The notes beneath the pieces are model-generated. The model saw nothing but the letters and a program-made list of their open reading frames with translations. It had not been told where the DNA came from and made no database searches. Positions 17,320 through 25,995 of a DNA stretch of 64,000 nucleotides are shown one piece after another. The position numbers and the translations under genes are program-made. How positions within the stretch are numbered: position 1 is the stretch's first letter; the number at the start of each line of letters is the position of its first letter. This DNA is from Lactiplantibacillus pingfangensis. Lineage in GTDB: Bacteria; Bacillota; Bacilli; Lactobacillales; Lactobacillaceae. The stretch lies in contig NZ_BJDG01000017.1 of NCBI RefSeq assembly GCF_005404945.1, forward strand, positions 1-64,000, read 5' to 3'.

Positions 17320-17640
17320 ATGTACAAAGTTGAGCTTGATAGTGCGATTGAGATGGAAGTTGCCCCAACGACTTCAGCTGCAGATGTCCTAAAAGAAACG
17401 ATGGCTTATCACCATATTACACAGACCGACTTCGCTGCTCATATTGCGATTTCTCAAAAACAGTTGTCAGTCATTTTAAACCGTCGCGCATTCATGAGTA
17501 TCGCCGTTGCAAAACAAATTGAGCAAGCAACCGGCTTAAGCGCCAAGTGGTTATTGCAATTGGATTTTAATTACCGATTTTCAAATCAGACATCAACTAA
17601 CCACGCCAATGTTGAAGCATTCGATTGGGCCACCGCTTAG
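17320..17640 (+). CDS. HigA-like XRE-family DNA-binding protein
   Basis: 106 residues. A helix-turn-helix spans roughly 28-82 (ITQTDFAAHIAISQKQLSVILN followed by GLSAKWLLQLD, shown in part), typical of HigA/VapI antitoxins and of the regulators of killer-type modules. AGAGGG precedes the ATG. No HigB-like toxin lies on either side: upstream is the PnuC promoter region, downstream a terminator and map. It is therefore an orphan antitoxin or a stand-alone regulator. The N-terminal 25 residues and the C-terminal tail (NHANVEAFDWATA) are outside the HTH and not recognised. Confidence 0.75.
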   Translation: MYKVELDSAIEMEVAPTTSAADVLKETMAYHHITQTDFAAHIAISQKQLSVILNRRAFMSIAVAKQIEQATGLSAKWLLQLDFNYRFSNQTSTNHANVEAFDWATA

Positions 17641-17684
17641 AACTCTTTGCAGTTCAATGATACTCGTCCTATAACTTCATAAGA

Positions 17685-17730
17685 AGAGACTGGATTCCCT
17701 GCATTTTAGAGAATCCAGTCTCTTTATTTC
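17685..17730 (+). terminator. Terminator of the HigA-like gene
   Basis: A 13-bp inverted repeat AGAGACTGGATTC / GAATCCAGTCTCT followed by TTATTT. Confidence 0.8.
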
Positions 17731-17812
17731 GTATTTTTAACTGGCGACTACAATAATATTTATAAACTCAATCACTAATATGACTCCCCCCGACGCTCAC
17801 AAACATTGCTTT

Positions 17813-17841
17813 TTGTCGGAACCCCTCGCCTGGAGTATACT
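17813..17841 (+). promoter_or_regulatory. map promoter
   Basis: TTGTCG (17813-17818), a 17-bp spacer and TATACT (17836-17841) lie about 50 bp upstream of the map start. Confidence 0.65.
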
Positions 17842-17891
17842 AGACAAGGAATCTTTTTGATTAACACTATTTAAATTTTTTTGGAGGAAAT

Positions 17892-18680
17892 ATGATAACT
17901 CTTAAATCAGATCGTGAGATTAAGGGCATGCAAGCAGCCGGCGATATTATGGTTGGCTTGTTCCATGCACTCGAAGATTACATCAAACCCGGCTTGACCA
18001 CCTGGGACGTTGACCACTATGCCTATGAATACATCATTGCACATGATGCTACCCCTGGCGAACTCAACTTTGAAGGCTACAAATACTCAACTTGTGTCAG
18101 CGTAAATGACATGATTTGTCACGGCTGTCCTAGCAAAGATATCCTAATTAAGGACGGCGACTTATTAAAAGTCGACACCGTCATTAACTATCATGGCTAT
18201 TTGAGCGACTCTTGCCACGCCTTTGTCGCTGGTAAGACGTCCCCTGAAGTTCAAAAATTGATGGATGTTACCTTGAAAGCCTTGTACCTTGGGATTGACC
18301 AAGCAGTTGTCGGTAATCGTATCGGTGATATTGGCTGGGCGATTCAAAATTACGCTGAAAACCAAATGGGTTATGGCGTGGTTCGTGAATACATCGGTCA
18401 TGGTATCGGACCGACGATGCATGAAAAACCTGACGTTCCTCATTATGGTGAAGCCGGTCATGGTACCCGCTTAAAGGCTGGGATGACGATTACTATCGAA
18501 CCAATGGTTAACGTTGGCGACTGGCGTTCTGGCGAAACCGCTGATGATGGTTGGACGGTTCGGACAATGGATGGCAGTTTAAGTTGCCAATACGAACATA
18601 CTTTAGTCGTTACTGATGACGGCCCAAAGATCCTATCTTCATATGACCACGATTTCGATGCTAAATATTTGTTGAAATAG
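17892..18680 (+). CDS. map: Methionine aminopeptidase, type I
   Basis: 262 residues. It removes the N-terminal Met from nascent proteins. All metal and catalytic ligands are visible: His in VNDMICHGCPS, the two Asp in KVDTVINYHGYLSDSCH, His in EYIGHGIGPTMHE, Glu in TITIEPMV and Glu in CQYEHTLVVT. A TTTGGAGG site precedes the ATG. Length fits type Ia MetAP. It is an essential, monocistronic housekeeping gene with its own promoter and terminator. Confidence 0.95.
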   Translation: MITLKSDREIKGMQAAGDIMVGLFHALEDYIKPGLTTWDVDHYAYEYIIAHDATPGELNFEGYKYSTCVSVNDMICHGCPSKDILIKDGDLLKVDTVINYHGYLSDSCHAFVAGKTSPEVQKLMDVTLKALYLGIDQAVVGNRIGDIGWAIQNYAENQMGYGVVREYIGHGIGPTMHEKPDVPHYGEAGHGTRLKAGMTITIEPMVNVGDWRSGETADDGWTVRTMDGSLSCQYEHTLVVTDDGPKILSSYDHDFDAKYLLK

Positions 18681-18690
18681 TACAGTATAA

Positions 18691-18733
18691 GCCCTCAAGA
18701 TTGGACAGCAATGTCAATCCTGAGGGCTTTTTG
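18691..18733 (+). terminator. map terminator
   Basis: GCCCTCA..GATTG / CAATC..TGAGGGC hairpin followed by TTTTTG. Confidence 0.85.
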
Positions 18734-18919
18734 ATGGCATAGTTTAAGTCATCCTCAGAAATCGACCAGCATAACTCGCAATGTTTAAACCACCGCAACA
18801 CCATCTAGCCATCATTTTCTAAGCATCTAGTTAGTAACATGGTATGCTTGATCCAGAACCTAAGATAAGTGGCATAATAGTTATATATAATCATATTTAA
18901 TATACAAGGAGCCTTTAAA

Positions 18920-19897
18920 ATGCAATATCGTCAATTTGGTCAGACTGGATTTAATATTAGTGAAGTTTCATTGGGAACTTGGCAATTAGGTGGCAAATGG
19001 GGCGCGCCGTTTAGCGAAAAAGACGCCGAAGACACTTTAGCCGAGGCCTATGCGCAAGGCGTAAACTTTTTTGATACCGCTGATGGTTATCAAGGTGGCG
19101 CCAGTGAACGAGCAGTCGGGAAATTTATCAAAGCTCATCCCGACGTTCACTTCACCACTAAGATTGGCCGTAAAGAGGAACCACTGACTGCGGACCATTT
19201 CACCCCAGCCAGCTTGGATCGTTACGTTGATGCCTCGCTTAAGAACATGGGTCTCGATGCCTTGGACATGGTATTGTTACACTGTCCACCAACGCAAGTG
19301 CTTTACCAACCAGAAACGTTCTTTGAACTAGATCGACTCCAAAAAGTCGGTAAAATTCGCCACTATGGTGTCAGTGTCGAAAAGGTCGAGGAAGGTATAA
19401 AAGCACTCGACTATAACGTTGCAGGTATTGAAATCATCTTCAACATGTTCCGCTTACGGCCAGCCAAACTATTCTTCGAGCTAGCCAAGCAACAACAAGT
19501 TGGTATTTTAGCGCGGGTGCCATTAGCAAGTGGCTTACTCAGCGGTAAATACACCGCGCACACCACTTTTTCACCAGCGGATCATCGCAGTAATAACCGT
19601 CATGGTGAACACTTTGACAAAGGCGAAACCTTCTCTGGCGTGGATTATCTTACCGGTGTCAAAGCTGCCGATGACTTAAAGGAACGGTTGGGAACCGATC
19701 AACTGGCTGCCATGGCTTTGCGCTACATTCTCATGTATGACGCCGTTTCAGCGGTCATTCCGGGTGCCAGCAATCCAACCCAAATCGAGCGCAACACCGC
19801 TGCCGCAGATTTGGCGCCTTTTACAGCGGATCAAATGGCTATTGTGCGTGATGTTTATAATCATTATATTAAGAACCCAGTCGAATATTTATGGTAA
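18920..19897 (+). CDS. Aldo/keto reductase (AKR, general-stress type)
   Basis: 325 residues, an NADPH-dependent TIM-barrel oxidoreductase. The catalytic tetrad is visible: Asp and Tyr in NFFDTADGYQGG, Lys in HFTTKIG, His in MVLLHCPPT. The NADP-binding end carries SAVIPGASNPTQIERN. The substrate is not predictable; the family reduces aldehydes and ketones and includes stress-induced members in Bacillus. ACAAGGAGCC precedes the ATG. It ends with KNPVEYLW and a strong terminator. Confidence 0.85.
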   Translation: MQYRQFGQTGFNISEVSLGTWQLGGKWGAPFSEKDAEDTLAEAYAQGVNFFDTADGYQGGASERAVGKFIKAHPDVHFTTKIGRKEEPLTADHFTPASLDRYVDASLKNMGLDALDMVLLHCPPTQVLYQPETFFELDRLQKVGKIRHYGVSVEKVEEGIKALDYNVAGIEIIFNMFRLRPAKLFFELAKQQQVGILARVPLASGLLSGKYTAHTTFSPADHRSNNRHGEHFDKGETFSGVDYLTGVKAADDLKERLGTDQLAAMALRYILMYDAVSAVIPGASNPTQIERNTAAADLAPFTADQMAIVRDVYNHYIKNPVEYLW

Positions 19898-19935
19898 ACC
19901 GCATTGTTAAACTGCTTTTGAGTTGAGCAATTGCT

Positions 19936-19995
19936 AAAAAGCTGTCAGTTATTACGCGAGACTTCTCTCAAGTAACAACTGACAGCTTTTTAATT
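19936..19995. terminator. Terminator after the aldo/keto reductase gene
   Basis: A long hairpin with arms AAAAAGCTGTCAGTT and AACTGACAGCTTTTT. Sequence on both sides is A/T-rich, so it may also serve the convergent DUF2252 gene. Confidence 0.8.
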
Positions 19996-20052
19996 TTTTC
20001 GAGTCCTCGTGACTCTGAACTCACCATTTTAGTTTGTATTATCAATTAAAGC

Positions 20053-21402
20053 TTAAACCAACTCTAAAAAAGTTTGATAATCATTTTCAACTTGGGTCAC
20101 ATACGCTTCGGCCCAATTAGCCATCGCGTCATCGAACTTCGTTGAGCTCCCAACATAGCCACGAATCATTGCGGCGGTTGGGCTCTGCGCATGGGCTTGC
20201 GCCAAAATCATCGCACAAGTATTCGCGTAGGCTTGGAATTGCCCCCATGACAAGGTCGGAATATCAATTGATTCCTTCATATCCCGAAACTGGCGGACAT
20301 AAAAACTCTTATCAGCCATTTGGAAGTAGCCTAAAAAGACATCCGAAGTCGATTGTAGAATTCGTTGAGAACTGACAATCCGTTGGCCTTCGGTAAGTTC
20401 CATCGCAGCCGTCAAAGCTTGCCGTGACTGACTCCCGACTTTACGTGTTGGCAAGGCTTCCTTGATTTGCAATACCATGTGACTCCCATCCGTACTAGTG
20501 AGTAGCACGAGGTAGCACAACGACCCAAAACTACCGACACCAACGCTATGGCGAATAATATCGGTAACTTCATATTGCGATAACAGCAAGGCCACATCCG
20601 TCCGTACCGTCTGCAAATACTGGGTGATACCTTGTTTCAATGCGCGATAAGTTTTTTTATCAATGTGCACGGAACGTGGGGCATTATCCTTAAACTGCCG
20701 TTCACCCTTGCTAGTCGTCCAAGTAAACTTCCGAACGACTTGTTCCGAATTACGCTTCGTCGCCTTTTTGACCAAATCAGCAATGAAATCAGCCGTATCT
20801 GCTGGCTCGCCACCAAAATTCAAGACAGCTTGAACTTCATTATCACGGTAAAAACGTTCGAGCGTGGTCTGATTGAACATCCGCTTGATGGCCTCACGAT
20901 AACTGGCACTCGCTTCCCGGACTAAAGCCTCAACTTTTTTCGGCTTAAAGTCCGAATTTCGAGCCGCTAAAATAACGCTCACGAGTAACCGCCGTAAATC
21001 CCATTCCCACGGATGCACACCGGCTTCATCGAAGTCATTCAAATCGAAAACTAAGCGCCGTTCTGGTGATGCATAAAACCCAAAATTCCCAATGTGCGCA
21101 TCACCGCAAACCACAGCTGGAATTTCAGTTGACTTTTGATAATCTAAATCATAATCCATCAATTCGACGGACCCACGAAAAAAGGCGAAAGCCGATGTCG
21201 ACATCCGTTCCTGACGTAGCGGTAATAATTCTGGCACTAACATCTCACGAACACGTTTCAAAAATCCGGCGGCATCGCGTTTAACCGGCGTAAATGACCC
21301 GAGCTGATCAAACGACGTGACTAACCGGCGCGCTTTGCCTAACGCAATCAGTTCGGCCACAGTATGATGCTGGCGAATATGTGATAAATCAAGTGGTGGC
21401 AT
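20053..21402 (-). CDS. DUF2252 family protein
   Basis: 449 residues. DUF2252 proteins look like distant relatives of small-molecule kinases: VVCGDAHIGNFGFYAS (about residues 105-120) resembles the catalytic HxDxxxxN-type loop, and LVFDLNDFDEAGVHPWEWDL (about 124-143) a metal-binding DFD-like block. Other conserved parts are FFRGSVELMDYD and HSVGVGSFGSLCYLVLL. The substrate is unknown. I chose the ATG at 21402, nine bases from AAAGGA, over two closer codons. It is monocistronic and convergent with the aldo/keto reductase. Confidence 0.82.
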   Translation of the reverse strand: MPPLDLSHIRQHHTVAELIALGKARRLVTSFDQLGSFTPVKRDAAGFLKRVREMLVPELLPLRQERMSTSAFAFFRGSVELMDYDLDYQKSTEIPAVVCGDAHIGNFGFYASPERRLVFDLNDFDEAGVHPWEWDLRRLLVSVILAARNSDFKPKKVEALVREASASYREAIKRMFNQTTLERFYRDNEVQAVLNFGGEPADTADFIADLVKKATKRNSEQVVRKFTWTTSKGERQFKDNAPRSVHIDKKTYRALKQGITQYLQTVRTDVALLLSQYEVTDIIRHSVGVGSFGSLCYLVLLTSTDGSHMVLQIKEALPTRKVGSQSRQALTAAMELTEGQRIVSSQRILQSTSDVFLGYFQMADKSFYVRQFRDMKESIDIPTLSWGQFQAYANTCAMILAQAHAQSPTAAMIRGYVGSSTKFDDAMANWAEAYVTQVENDYQTFLELV

Positions 21403-21525
21403 GAACATCAATCCTTTGTTTTAAACTATTTCCATTATAACGATTTATCTGGTCAAAACGAAAGGATTAAGCCGACAATTTTATTAAAATAATTGTCTGA
21501 AGTCATTAATTAAACAGGTCTTCCA

Positions 21526-21584
21526 TTGACGCCCACCGTGGATTCAGCTACAATTTAAGTTATCAAGGAATGAAAACGTTTTCT
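21526..21584 (+). promoter_or_regulatory. ndk promoter with cre-like site
   Basis: TTGACG (21526-21531), a 17-bp spacer, then TACAAT (21549-21554). The palindrome TGAAAACGTTTTCT (21571-21584) fits the cre consensus except at the last base. It lies about 10 bp past the expected start site, a position suited to CcpA roadblock. Confidence 0.65.
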
Positions 21585-21606
21585 AAAACTAAGGAGGAAT
21601 TTCATT

Positions 21607-22077
21607 ATGGCAAATTCAGAAAAGACTTTAGTACTCGTTAAACCCGATGGTGTCGCTGAAGGACATATTGGTCAAATCATTTCCCGTTTAGAACAAAAAA
21701 GTTATCAGATTACCGCTTTAAAGGTTATCACGGCAACACCAGAACAGCTTCGACAACATTACCGTGAGAAGGTCGAAAAGCCGTATTTCGCTGAAATTGA
21801 GACTTACATGACGGAAGGCCCACTAGTTGCCATCATCGTCAGCGGAACCGGTGTCGTTAAATCTGTCCACAATTTAGCCGGTAAAACACGGCCCAACGAT
21901 GCCCAACCTGGTACAATTCGTGGCGACTTCGCCCATGAATATCCAGATGGTATCCTCCGTAACATCATTCATACTTCTGATAGCCGCGAAAATGCGCATC
22001 ACGAAATTGCGATTTGGTTCCCTGAGCTAGCAGTTAAAGCGCGTAAAGATGTCGCCGAGAAGACGGCTAAAAAATAA
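21607..22077 (+). CDS. ndk: Nucleoside diphosphate kinase
   Basis: 156 residues. It transfers the gamma phosphate among nucleoside di- and triphosphates. The N-terminal TLVLVKPDGVAEGHIGQI and the active-site NIIHTSDSRENAHHEIAIWFP (listed here in part: phospho-His in NIIHTSDS near residue 121) are diagnostic. The lysine-rich C-terminus (RKDVAEKTAKK) slightly exceeds the usual length. CTAAGGAGG precedes the ATG. It is followed directly by its own terminator. Confidence 0.95.
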   Translation: MANSEKTLVLVKPDGVAEGHIGQIISRLEQKSYQITALKVITATPEQLRQHYREKVEKPYFAEIETYMTEGPLVAIIVSGTGVVKSVHNLAGKTRPNDAQPGTIRGDFAHEYPDGILRNIIHTSDSRENAHHEIAIWFPELAVKARKDVAEKTAKK

Positions 22078-22083
22078 CCAGCC

Positions 22084-22121
22084 ACGCATTGGTCTTCATT
22101 ACTGACCAATGCGTTTTTTTC
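22084..22121 (+). terminator. ndk terminator
   Basis: ACGCATTGGTC / GACCAATGCGT hairpin followed by TTTTTTCG. Confidence 0.88.
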
Positions 22122-22298
22122 GCATAAATACAGGATTTGTAGTTCCCTTTTCTGATGAAACAGCCCCCTTGTTAATCAGTCTTACGAGTTATCCAGTAAA
22201 GTGACGCAACTAACCGGCTAGAAAAGTCGCAATGTTCGCCTCATTTTCCCGAACTCCGTATGATTAACTTATCAAATCAGGATTCTGGGGGGATCATT

Positions 22299-22685
22299 AT
22301 GAATTTAGTTGTCGGACCGTTTTTACGCAAACCACACGAACAATCAGACCGTCACTTCTCAATGTATGCCGCCTCGAAACGTGTTGATGACTGCTTACAG
22401 TTGATCATGAAGACTGGTGTTCTCGGTCTAACTGACGCAACCGCGACGCTCGGTCTCAACTTGACTTATCTCGTTGGTGCCAACGTTGTTGTCACCAACG
22501 ACCGCCAAACCTTTACAATCACGGTGCAAAGTCCACAGGTCAATTTTTTCATGACCGGTTGTCTCATCCAAGATACCTTTCACAATATACTCAACCCAAC
22601 GCAACCAGGCTATTTAATTTCCTTAAATCGCCAACTGATCAACACTAGTGATGATTTAATCGAAACCTTGTATGCGCAACTATAA
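22299..22685 (+). CDS. Hypothetical protein, 128 aa
   Basis: Not recognised. A small soluble protein with alternating hydrophobic strands (LTYLVGANVVVTNDRQTFTITV) and a helical C-terminus. I start at the ATG at 22299, preceded by TGGGGGGATC at normal spacing; an upstream ATG has no ribosome binding site. It is flanked by terminators on both sides, so it is transcribed alone. Confidence 0.6.
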   Translation: MNLVVGPFLRKPHEQSDRHFSMYAASKRVDDCLQLIMKTGVLGLTDATATLGLNLTYLVGANVVVTNDRQTFTITVQSPQVNFFMTGCLIQDTFHNILNPTQPGYLISLNRQLINTSDDLIETLYAQL

Positions 22686-22689
22686 TCAT

Positions 22690-22728
22690 AAATCGTCCCC
22701 AGTCACAAAAGCTGACTAGAGACGATTT
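22690..22728. terminator. Bidirectional terminator
   Basis: Arms AAATCGTC / GACGATTT with an inner CAGTCA/TGACTA pairing stand between two convergent small genes. Confidence 0.7.
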
Positions 22729-22734
22729 GTTTGG

Positions 22735-22953
22735 TTACCCGGCGAGTCGCCCGCGCACATTGACTGGCAGTGGCACTTCAACTGTTACACCATCATTCGA
22801 ACGCCAAGGATCAACTTCAGCGGTCGTCGCTGTTTGCCGAATCGGTTGCGCCTGCTGAACGAACACCGCCGACGCTTGCCGCTGTTGCTGCACTAGAACC
22901 GCAGTCAGTCCCGCAATACCAAGGCTGACCGCTATCATTAATCGTTTCATCAT
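22735..22953 (-). CDS. Small secreted or membrane-anchored protein, 72 aa
   Basis: Begins MMKRLMIAVSLGIAGLTAVLV, a positively charged N-terminus plus one hydrophobic helix (signal peptide or anchor), followed by a polar 50-residue Gln/Thr-rich tail ending in VPLPVNVRGRLAG. I place the start at 22953 because AGGAG lies ten bases upstream; an earlier ATG overlaps it. Family unknown. Confidence 0.55.
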   Translation of the reverse strand: MMKRLMIAVSLGIAGLTAVLVQQQRQASAVFVQQAQPIRQTATTAEVDPWRSNDGVTVEVPLPVNVRGRLAG

Positions 22954-23166
22954 GTCATTACCGCTCCTCACAACTAATCGTCCACAAGTTAATTAAGGAT
23001 ACCATTCACTCACGATTTATATCAGGCCGTTCGACCTTGGTTTAATTATTAATAACCGAATCGTGCCCATACCGGTCATCGTCGTTCGCGCCTTTTCTAG
23101 TTTTCATGCTAATTTAATTTGACAGTCCAACGGATTTATCAGCTTTATTACTAAACCAATAAAAAA

Positions 23167-23187
23167 TGACTACCAACTTGGCAGTCA
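23167..23187 (-). terminator. trxA terminator
   Basis: TGACT.CCAA / TTGG.AGTCA hairpin followed on the minus strand by ATTTTTTATT, 8 bp past the stop. Confidence 0.75.
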
Positions 23188-23194
23188 CTCAGGC

Positions 23195-23527
23195 TCAATC
23201 AGCCGCTACTTCGACGAGCTTTTGATCCAAATATTTTTTCAGTGCACTTTGCGGATGAAACCCGACAACTTTTTCAGCCGGTTGACCATTTTTAAACACC
23301 ACCAACGCTGGAATACTCATAATCTCAAATCGTTCTGCGATGGCTTTATTCGCATCCACATCGAGTGACGCAAATTTAATTTTACCATCATATTCTTCAT
23401 CTAACGCTTCTAAGGCTGGCGTTTGCATCTTACATGGGCCACACCAATCTGCCCAAAAGTCGACAACAGTTATCGTTGTCCCAGTTGCAACCTTATCAAA
23501 GTCAGCAGCACTGACTGGTTCAATCAT
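23195..23527 (-). CDS. trxA: Thioredoxin
   Basis: 110 residues with the classical fold order. The active site WADWCGPCKM lies near residue 30 and the cis-Pro loop in IMSIPALVVFKNG. It reduces protein disulfides in the cytoplasm using thioredoxin reductase. I chose the ATG at 23527 because GAGGA lies six bases before it; the ATG two codons upstream abuts that site. It is monocistronic, divergent from the MerR-like gene. Confidence 0.93.
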   Translation of the reverse strand: MIEPVSAADFDKVATGTTITVVDFWADWCGPCKMQTPALEALDEEYDGKIKFASLDVDANKAIAERFEIMSIPALVVFKNGQPAEKVVGFHPQSALKKYLDQKLVEVAAD

Positions 23528-23707
23528 CGTCATTCCTCATTTCAACTCAGCTTTTTATTTATCATAGCACGTTTAGAAACACTAATTCGCGCTTAAAGCT
23601 CGCAAATCAGCCATATATTGACCTGCCGTAATCAATTCCCTACGCAAACGTGTCAAAATTCGCTATAATAACGTTATAGAAACGATATTTGCAAGGAGGA
23701 AATTGAT

Positions 23708-24223
23708 TTGCCAACTAAAACCACGCAACCAGACCAAAGCACCAAACTAGTCGCCTCAGTTGCCGCGGACCAACTCGGAATTAAAGCGGTCACGTTACGA
23801 AAATACAGCACCATGATTGAAAAGCAGCTTAACAATGAAGACCTATTCCGCACAACGGGGACTAGCCATCGCCTATACACTGCGACCGACCTCGCGGCTT
23901 TCAAAGCTGCAATCGCGCTGACTGAACAAGGGACAACCTTAGCCGAAGCCCTACAAAAAAGCTTTGATCAACCAGCACAACAGCCGAATTTTGTCGTTGA
24001 AAGCACCATTCCAACCAAACCAGTATCCCCAGTAGAACCACAACCAGCAATCAAGCCGGTGCAACCAAGCGGTCCATCGAACGAAGAACTGTACAAGCAA
24101 CAACAGATTATGATTCGTCGATTAGACTCCTTAAATCACCGTTTAAATCAGGTCCTAGTCAAGCTGGATCAACAGGCTGCCCCCAAGCCACAACATCCAT
24201 GGTGGCAATTCTGGCGCTACTAA
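23708..24223 (+). CDS. MerR/RacA-like helix-turn-helix protein with C-terminal coiled coil
   Basis: 171 residues. The N-terminal 75 contain a MerR-type winged helix (ASVAADQLGIKAVTLRKYS, then HRLYTATDLAAFKAAIAL). A Pro-rich linker (95-130) leads to a predicted coiled coil (NEELYKQQQIMIRRLDSL... to VLVKLDQ) and an aromatic tail HPWWQFWRY that could contact the membrane. This layout recalls RacA-type chromosome-organising proteins more than metal sensors. The start is TTG at 23708, seven bases from AAGGAGGA. A TATAAT box lies about 35 bp upstream. Function is inferred from layout only. Confidence 0.65.
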   Translation: MPTKTTQPDQSTKLVASVAADQLGIKAVTLRKYSTMIEKQLNNEDLFRTTGTSHRLYTATDLAAFKAAIALTEQGTTLAEALQKSFDQPAQQPNFVVESTIPTKPVSPVEPQPAIKPVQPSGPSNEELYKQQQIMIRRLDSLNHRLNQVLVKLDQQAAPKPQHPWWQFWRY

Positions 24224-24240
24224 CCTGGACTAGTGAGTTT

Positions 24241-24303
24241 TGGCCGCGAAATGATAACCACGCCCGCATAGCATCGGCAACAACCGGAAGTGGCACTATT
24301 CCG
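24241..24303 (+). repeat. Dispersed hairpin repeat, divergent copy R5
   Basis: The reverse complement reads CCACTTCCGG, then GATGCTATGCGGGCGTGG, matching the conserved core of the R1/R3 family with more changes. It occupies the short gap before the mtlD terminator. Confidence 0.5.
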
Positions 24304-24319
24304 TCACAAGATCAGACAT

Positions 24320-24363
24320 AAAAGGACTGAAACTAGCGTTAAACCGCTAATTTCAGTCCTTTT
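24320..24363. terminator. Terminator of the mannitol operon
   Basis: AAAAGGACTGAAA..AGCG / CGCT..TTTCAGTCCTTTT hairpin, 12 bp past the mtlD stop, with T-runs on both strands. Confidence 0.85.
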
Positions 24364-24374
24364 TCAACCACAGG

Positions 24375-25529
24375 TTACTTTTCAGCTAAATGCTTTTCAT
24401 ATGACGCTTTAATTTCTTTGATTAAATCTTCATCCTTCAACCCAGTGGTTTCACGAATAACTTGGTCAATTGGTTCATCCTTAAGCATCTGTTGTAGCTT
24501 GACGCTTTCGCTATCATTGGGATAGTTGAAAAAGAACATCATGCCGGCAGTATCGACTAAAGCACTGTAGTCACGGCCACGTTCCTTCAATTCGCGAATT
24601 GGGCGAATGAACCGTTCGTCAAAGCCAAGTTTCCGAATTGGTGTCCGGCCAACCCGTTCAATATCATCTGAGATATAAGGATTTTCAAAACGACTTAAAA
24701 TCTTCTTTTGGTAAGCGTGATGAACTTCAGGATCAAAGCCCCACTTTTGAATGAGCAAGTCACCAGTTTCAGCTAAAACATGCTTAGCTTGTTCAACAAC
24801 ACTGTCATCTTTAACCGCTTCACCGATCGTCTTGTAACCCTTCATATTACCAGTGTAAGCAACTGTCGCATGGCCAGTGTTAACAGAGAATAACTTCCGT
24901 TCGATGTATGGTTCCAAATCATCCGCGTAGTCGACACCCTTGAGTTCAATCTTAGGGTTGGCCATTTGTGACTTGTCAATAACCCATTCCTTAAATGGTT
25001 CTACGGAAACAAACAATGGGTCATCATGCTTTTGTAGTGGCACAATCCGGTCAACGGCAGCATTAGGGAAACCAATATATTGGTCAGCCCAAGCTTGTTC
25101 ATCGTCATTTAAGGCTTCATAAACGGATTTCTTCAATGATTGACTCCCGCCAATCATGTTTTCACAAGCAATGACGTCAATTGGCGTCGTGTTGTTGTTA
25201 GCTTGACGTAACTTAATCCCGTCAGCAATTAAAGGTGCAATGAACTTTAAGATCTTAGGACCAATCGCGGTGGTCACCATATCAGCATTGGCAATCTCTT
25301 CGGCAACTGCCTTAGGGTCTTTGCCATTGTTGATTCCTTTGACATCATGAACTTCAATGTGTTTTTGACCTTCTGCGGCCAATTCAATGGTATAGCCATT
25401 GCGCTTATTCAATTCATCGATCAAAGTTTCGTTAACGTCAACGAAAGTAATTTTAAAGCCATTGTCAGCCAAAGTTTCGCCAATGAAGCCCCGACCAATA
25501 TTACCTGCACCAAAATGTACGTCTAACAT
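24375..25529 (-). CDS. mtlD: Mannitol-1-phosphate 5-dehydrogenase
   Basis: 384 residues. It oxidises mannitol 1-phosphate to fructose 6-phosphate with NAD+. The N-terminal [17 protein letters not shown] is the NAD-binding fingerprint of this family; [17 protein letters not shown] (substrate-binding Lys/His region) and [16 protein letters not shown] are further conserved blocks. I start at 25529, nine bases after AAGGAAG located in the end of mtlF; the mtlF stop is only one base away. It is the last gene of mtlA-mtlR-mtlF-mtlD. Confidence 0.95.
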   Translation of the reverse strand: MLDVHFGAGNIGRGFIGETLADNGFKITFVDVNETLIDELNKRNGYTIELAAEGQKHIEVHDVKGINNGKDPKAVAEEIANADMVTTAIGPKILKFIAPLIADGIKLRQANNNTTPIDVIACENMIGGSQSLKKSVYEALNDDEQAWADQYIGFPNAAVDRIVPLQKHDDPLFVSVEPFKEWVIDKSQMANPKIELKGVDYADDLEPYIERKLFSVNTGHATVAYTGNMKGYKTIGEAVKDDSVVEQAKHVLAETGDLLIQKWGFDPEVHHAYQKKILSRFENPYISDDIERVGRTPIRKLGFDERFIRPIRELKERGRDYSALVDTAGMMFFFNYPNDSESVKLQQMLKDEPIDQVIRETTGLKDEDLIKEIKASYEKHLAEK

Positions 25530-25530
25530 G

Positions 25531-25980
25531 CTAATCAACTTCCTTTAATAGATTAATTATTTCATCTTCAGATTGAGCGTCCGCCAACTTGGCGACGTTC
25601 GCCACGTCGCTGCAGTATATCGCAATCTGAGACAAGAGGTTCAAGTGTTCACCATTCAAGCCAGCAATTCCGAAAATCACGGTGACGGTCTTATCATCAT
25701 CATCATTTTCTGGATCACCCCAGCTCACACCCATTGGTACTTGGACGACTGAGATACCAGTCTTCTTAATATACTTCATGCCATCTTCAGTACCATGGGG
25801 GATGGCAATGAAATTACCCATATAAACAGAAACATCTTTGTTCCGTGCTTGCATCGCATCAATATATTCTGGTTCAACACAACCACCATCAACCAATAAC
25901 TGACCGGCTAAGCGGATGCCTTCTGCTTGCGTTGCCACTTGTTGGTTCAGTGCAATCATTTTTTTATCTAAAGCTTCCAT
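25531..25980 (-). CDS. mtlF: Mannitol-specific PTS EIIA
   Basis: 149 residues, the free cytoplasmic EIIA of the mannitol/fructose PTS family. The phospho-His is His62 in [22 protein letters not shown] and [19 protein letters not shown] are the other family blocks. It receives phosphate from HPr and passes it to the EIIB of MtlA. It sits between mtlR and mtlD with short spacings (15 bp and overlap), hence the same transcript. Confidence 0.94.
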   Translation of the reverse strand: MEALDKKMIALNQQVATQAEGIRLAGQLLVDGGCVEPEYIDAMQARNKDVSVYMGNFIAIPHGTEDGMKYIKKTGISVVQVPMGVSWGDPENDDDDKTVTVIFGIAGLNGEHLNLLSQIAIYCSDVANVAKLADAQSEDEIINLLKEVD

Positions 25981-25995
25981 TTTTATTCACCTACG

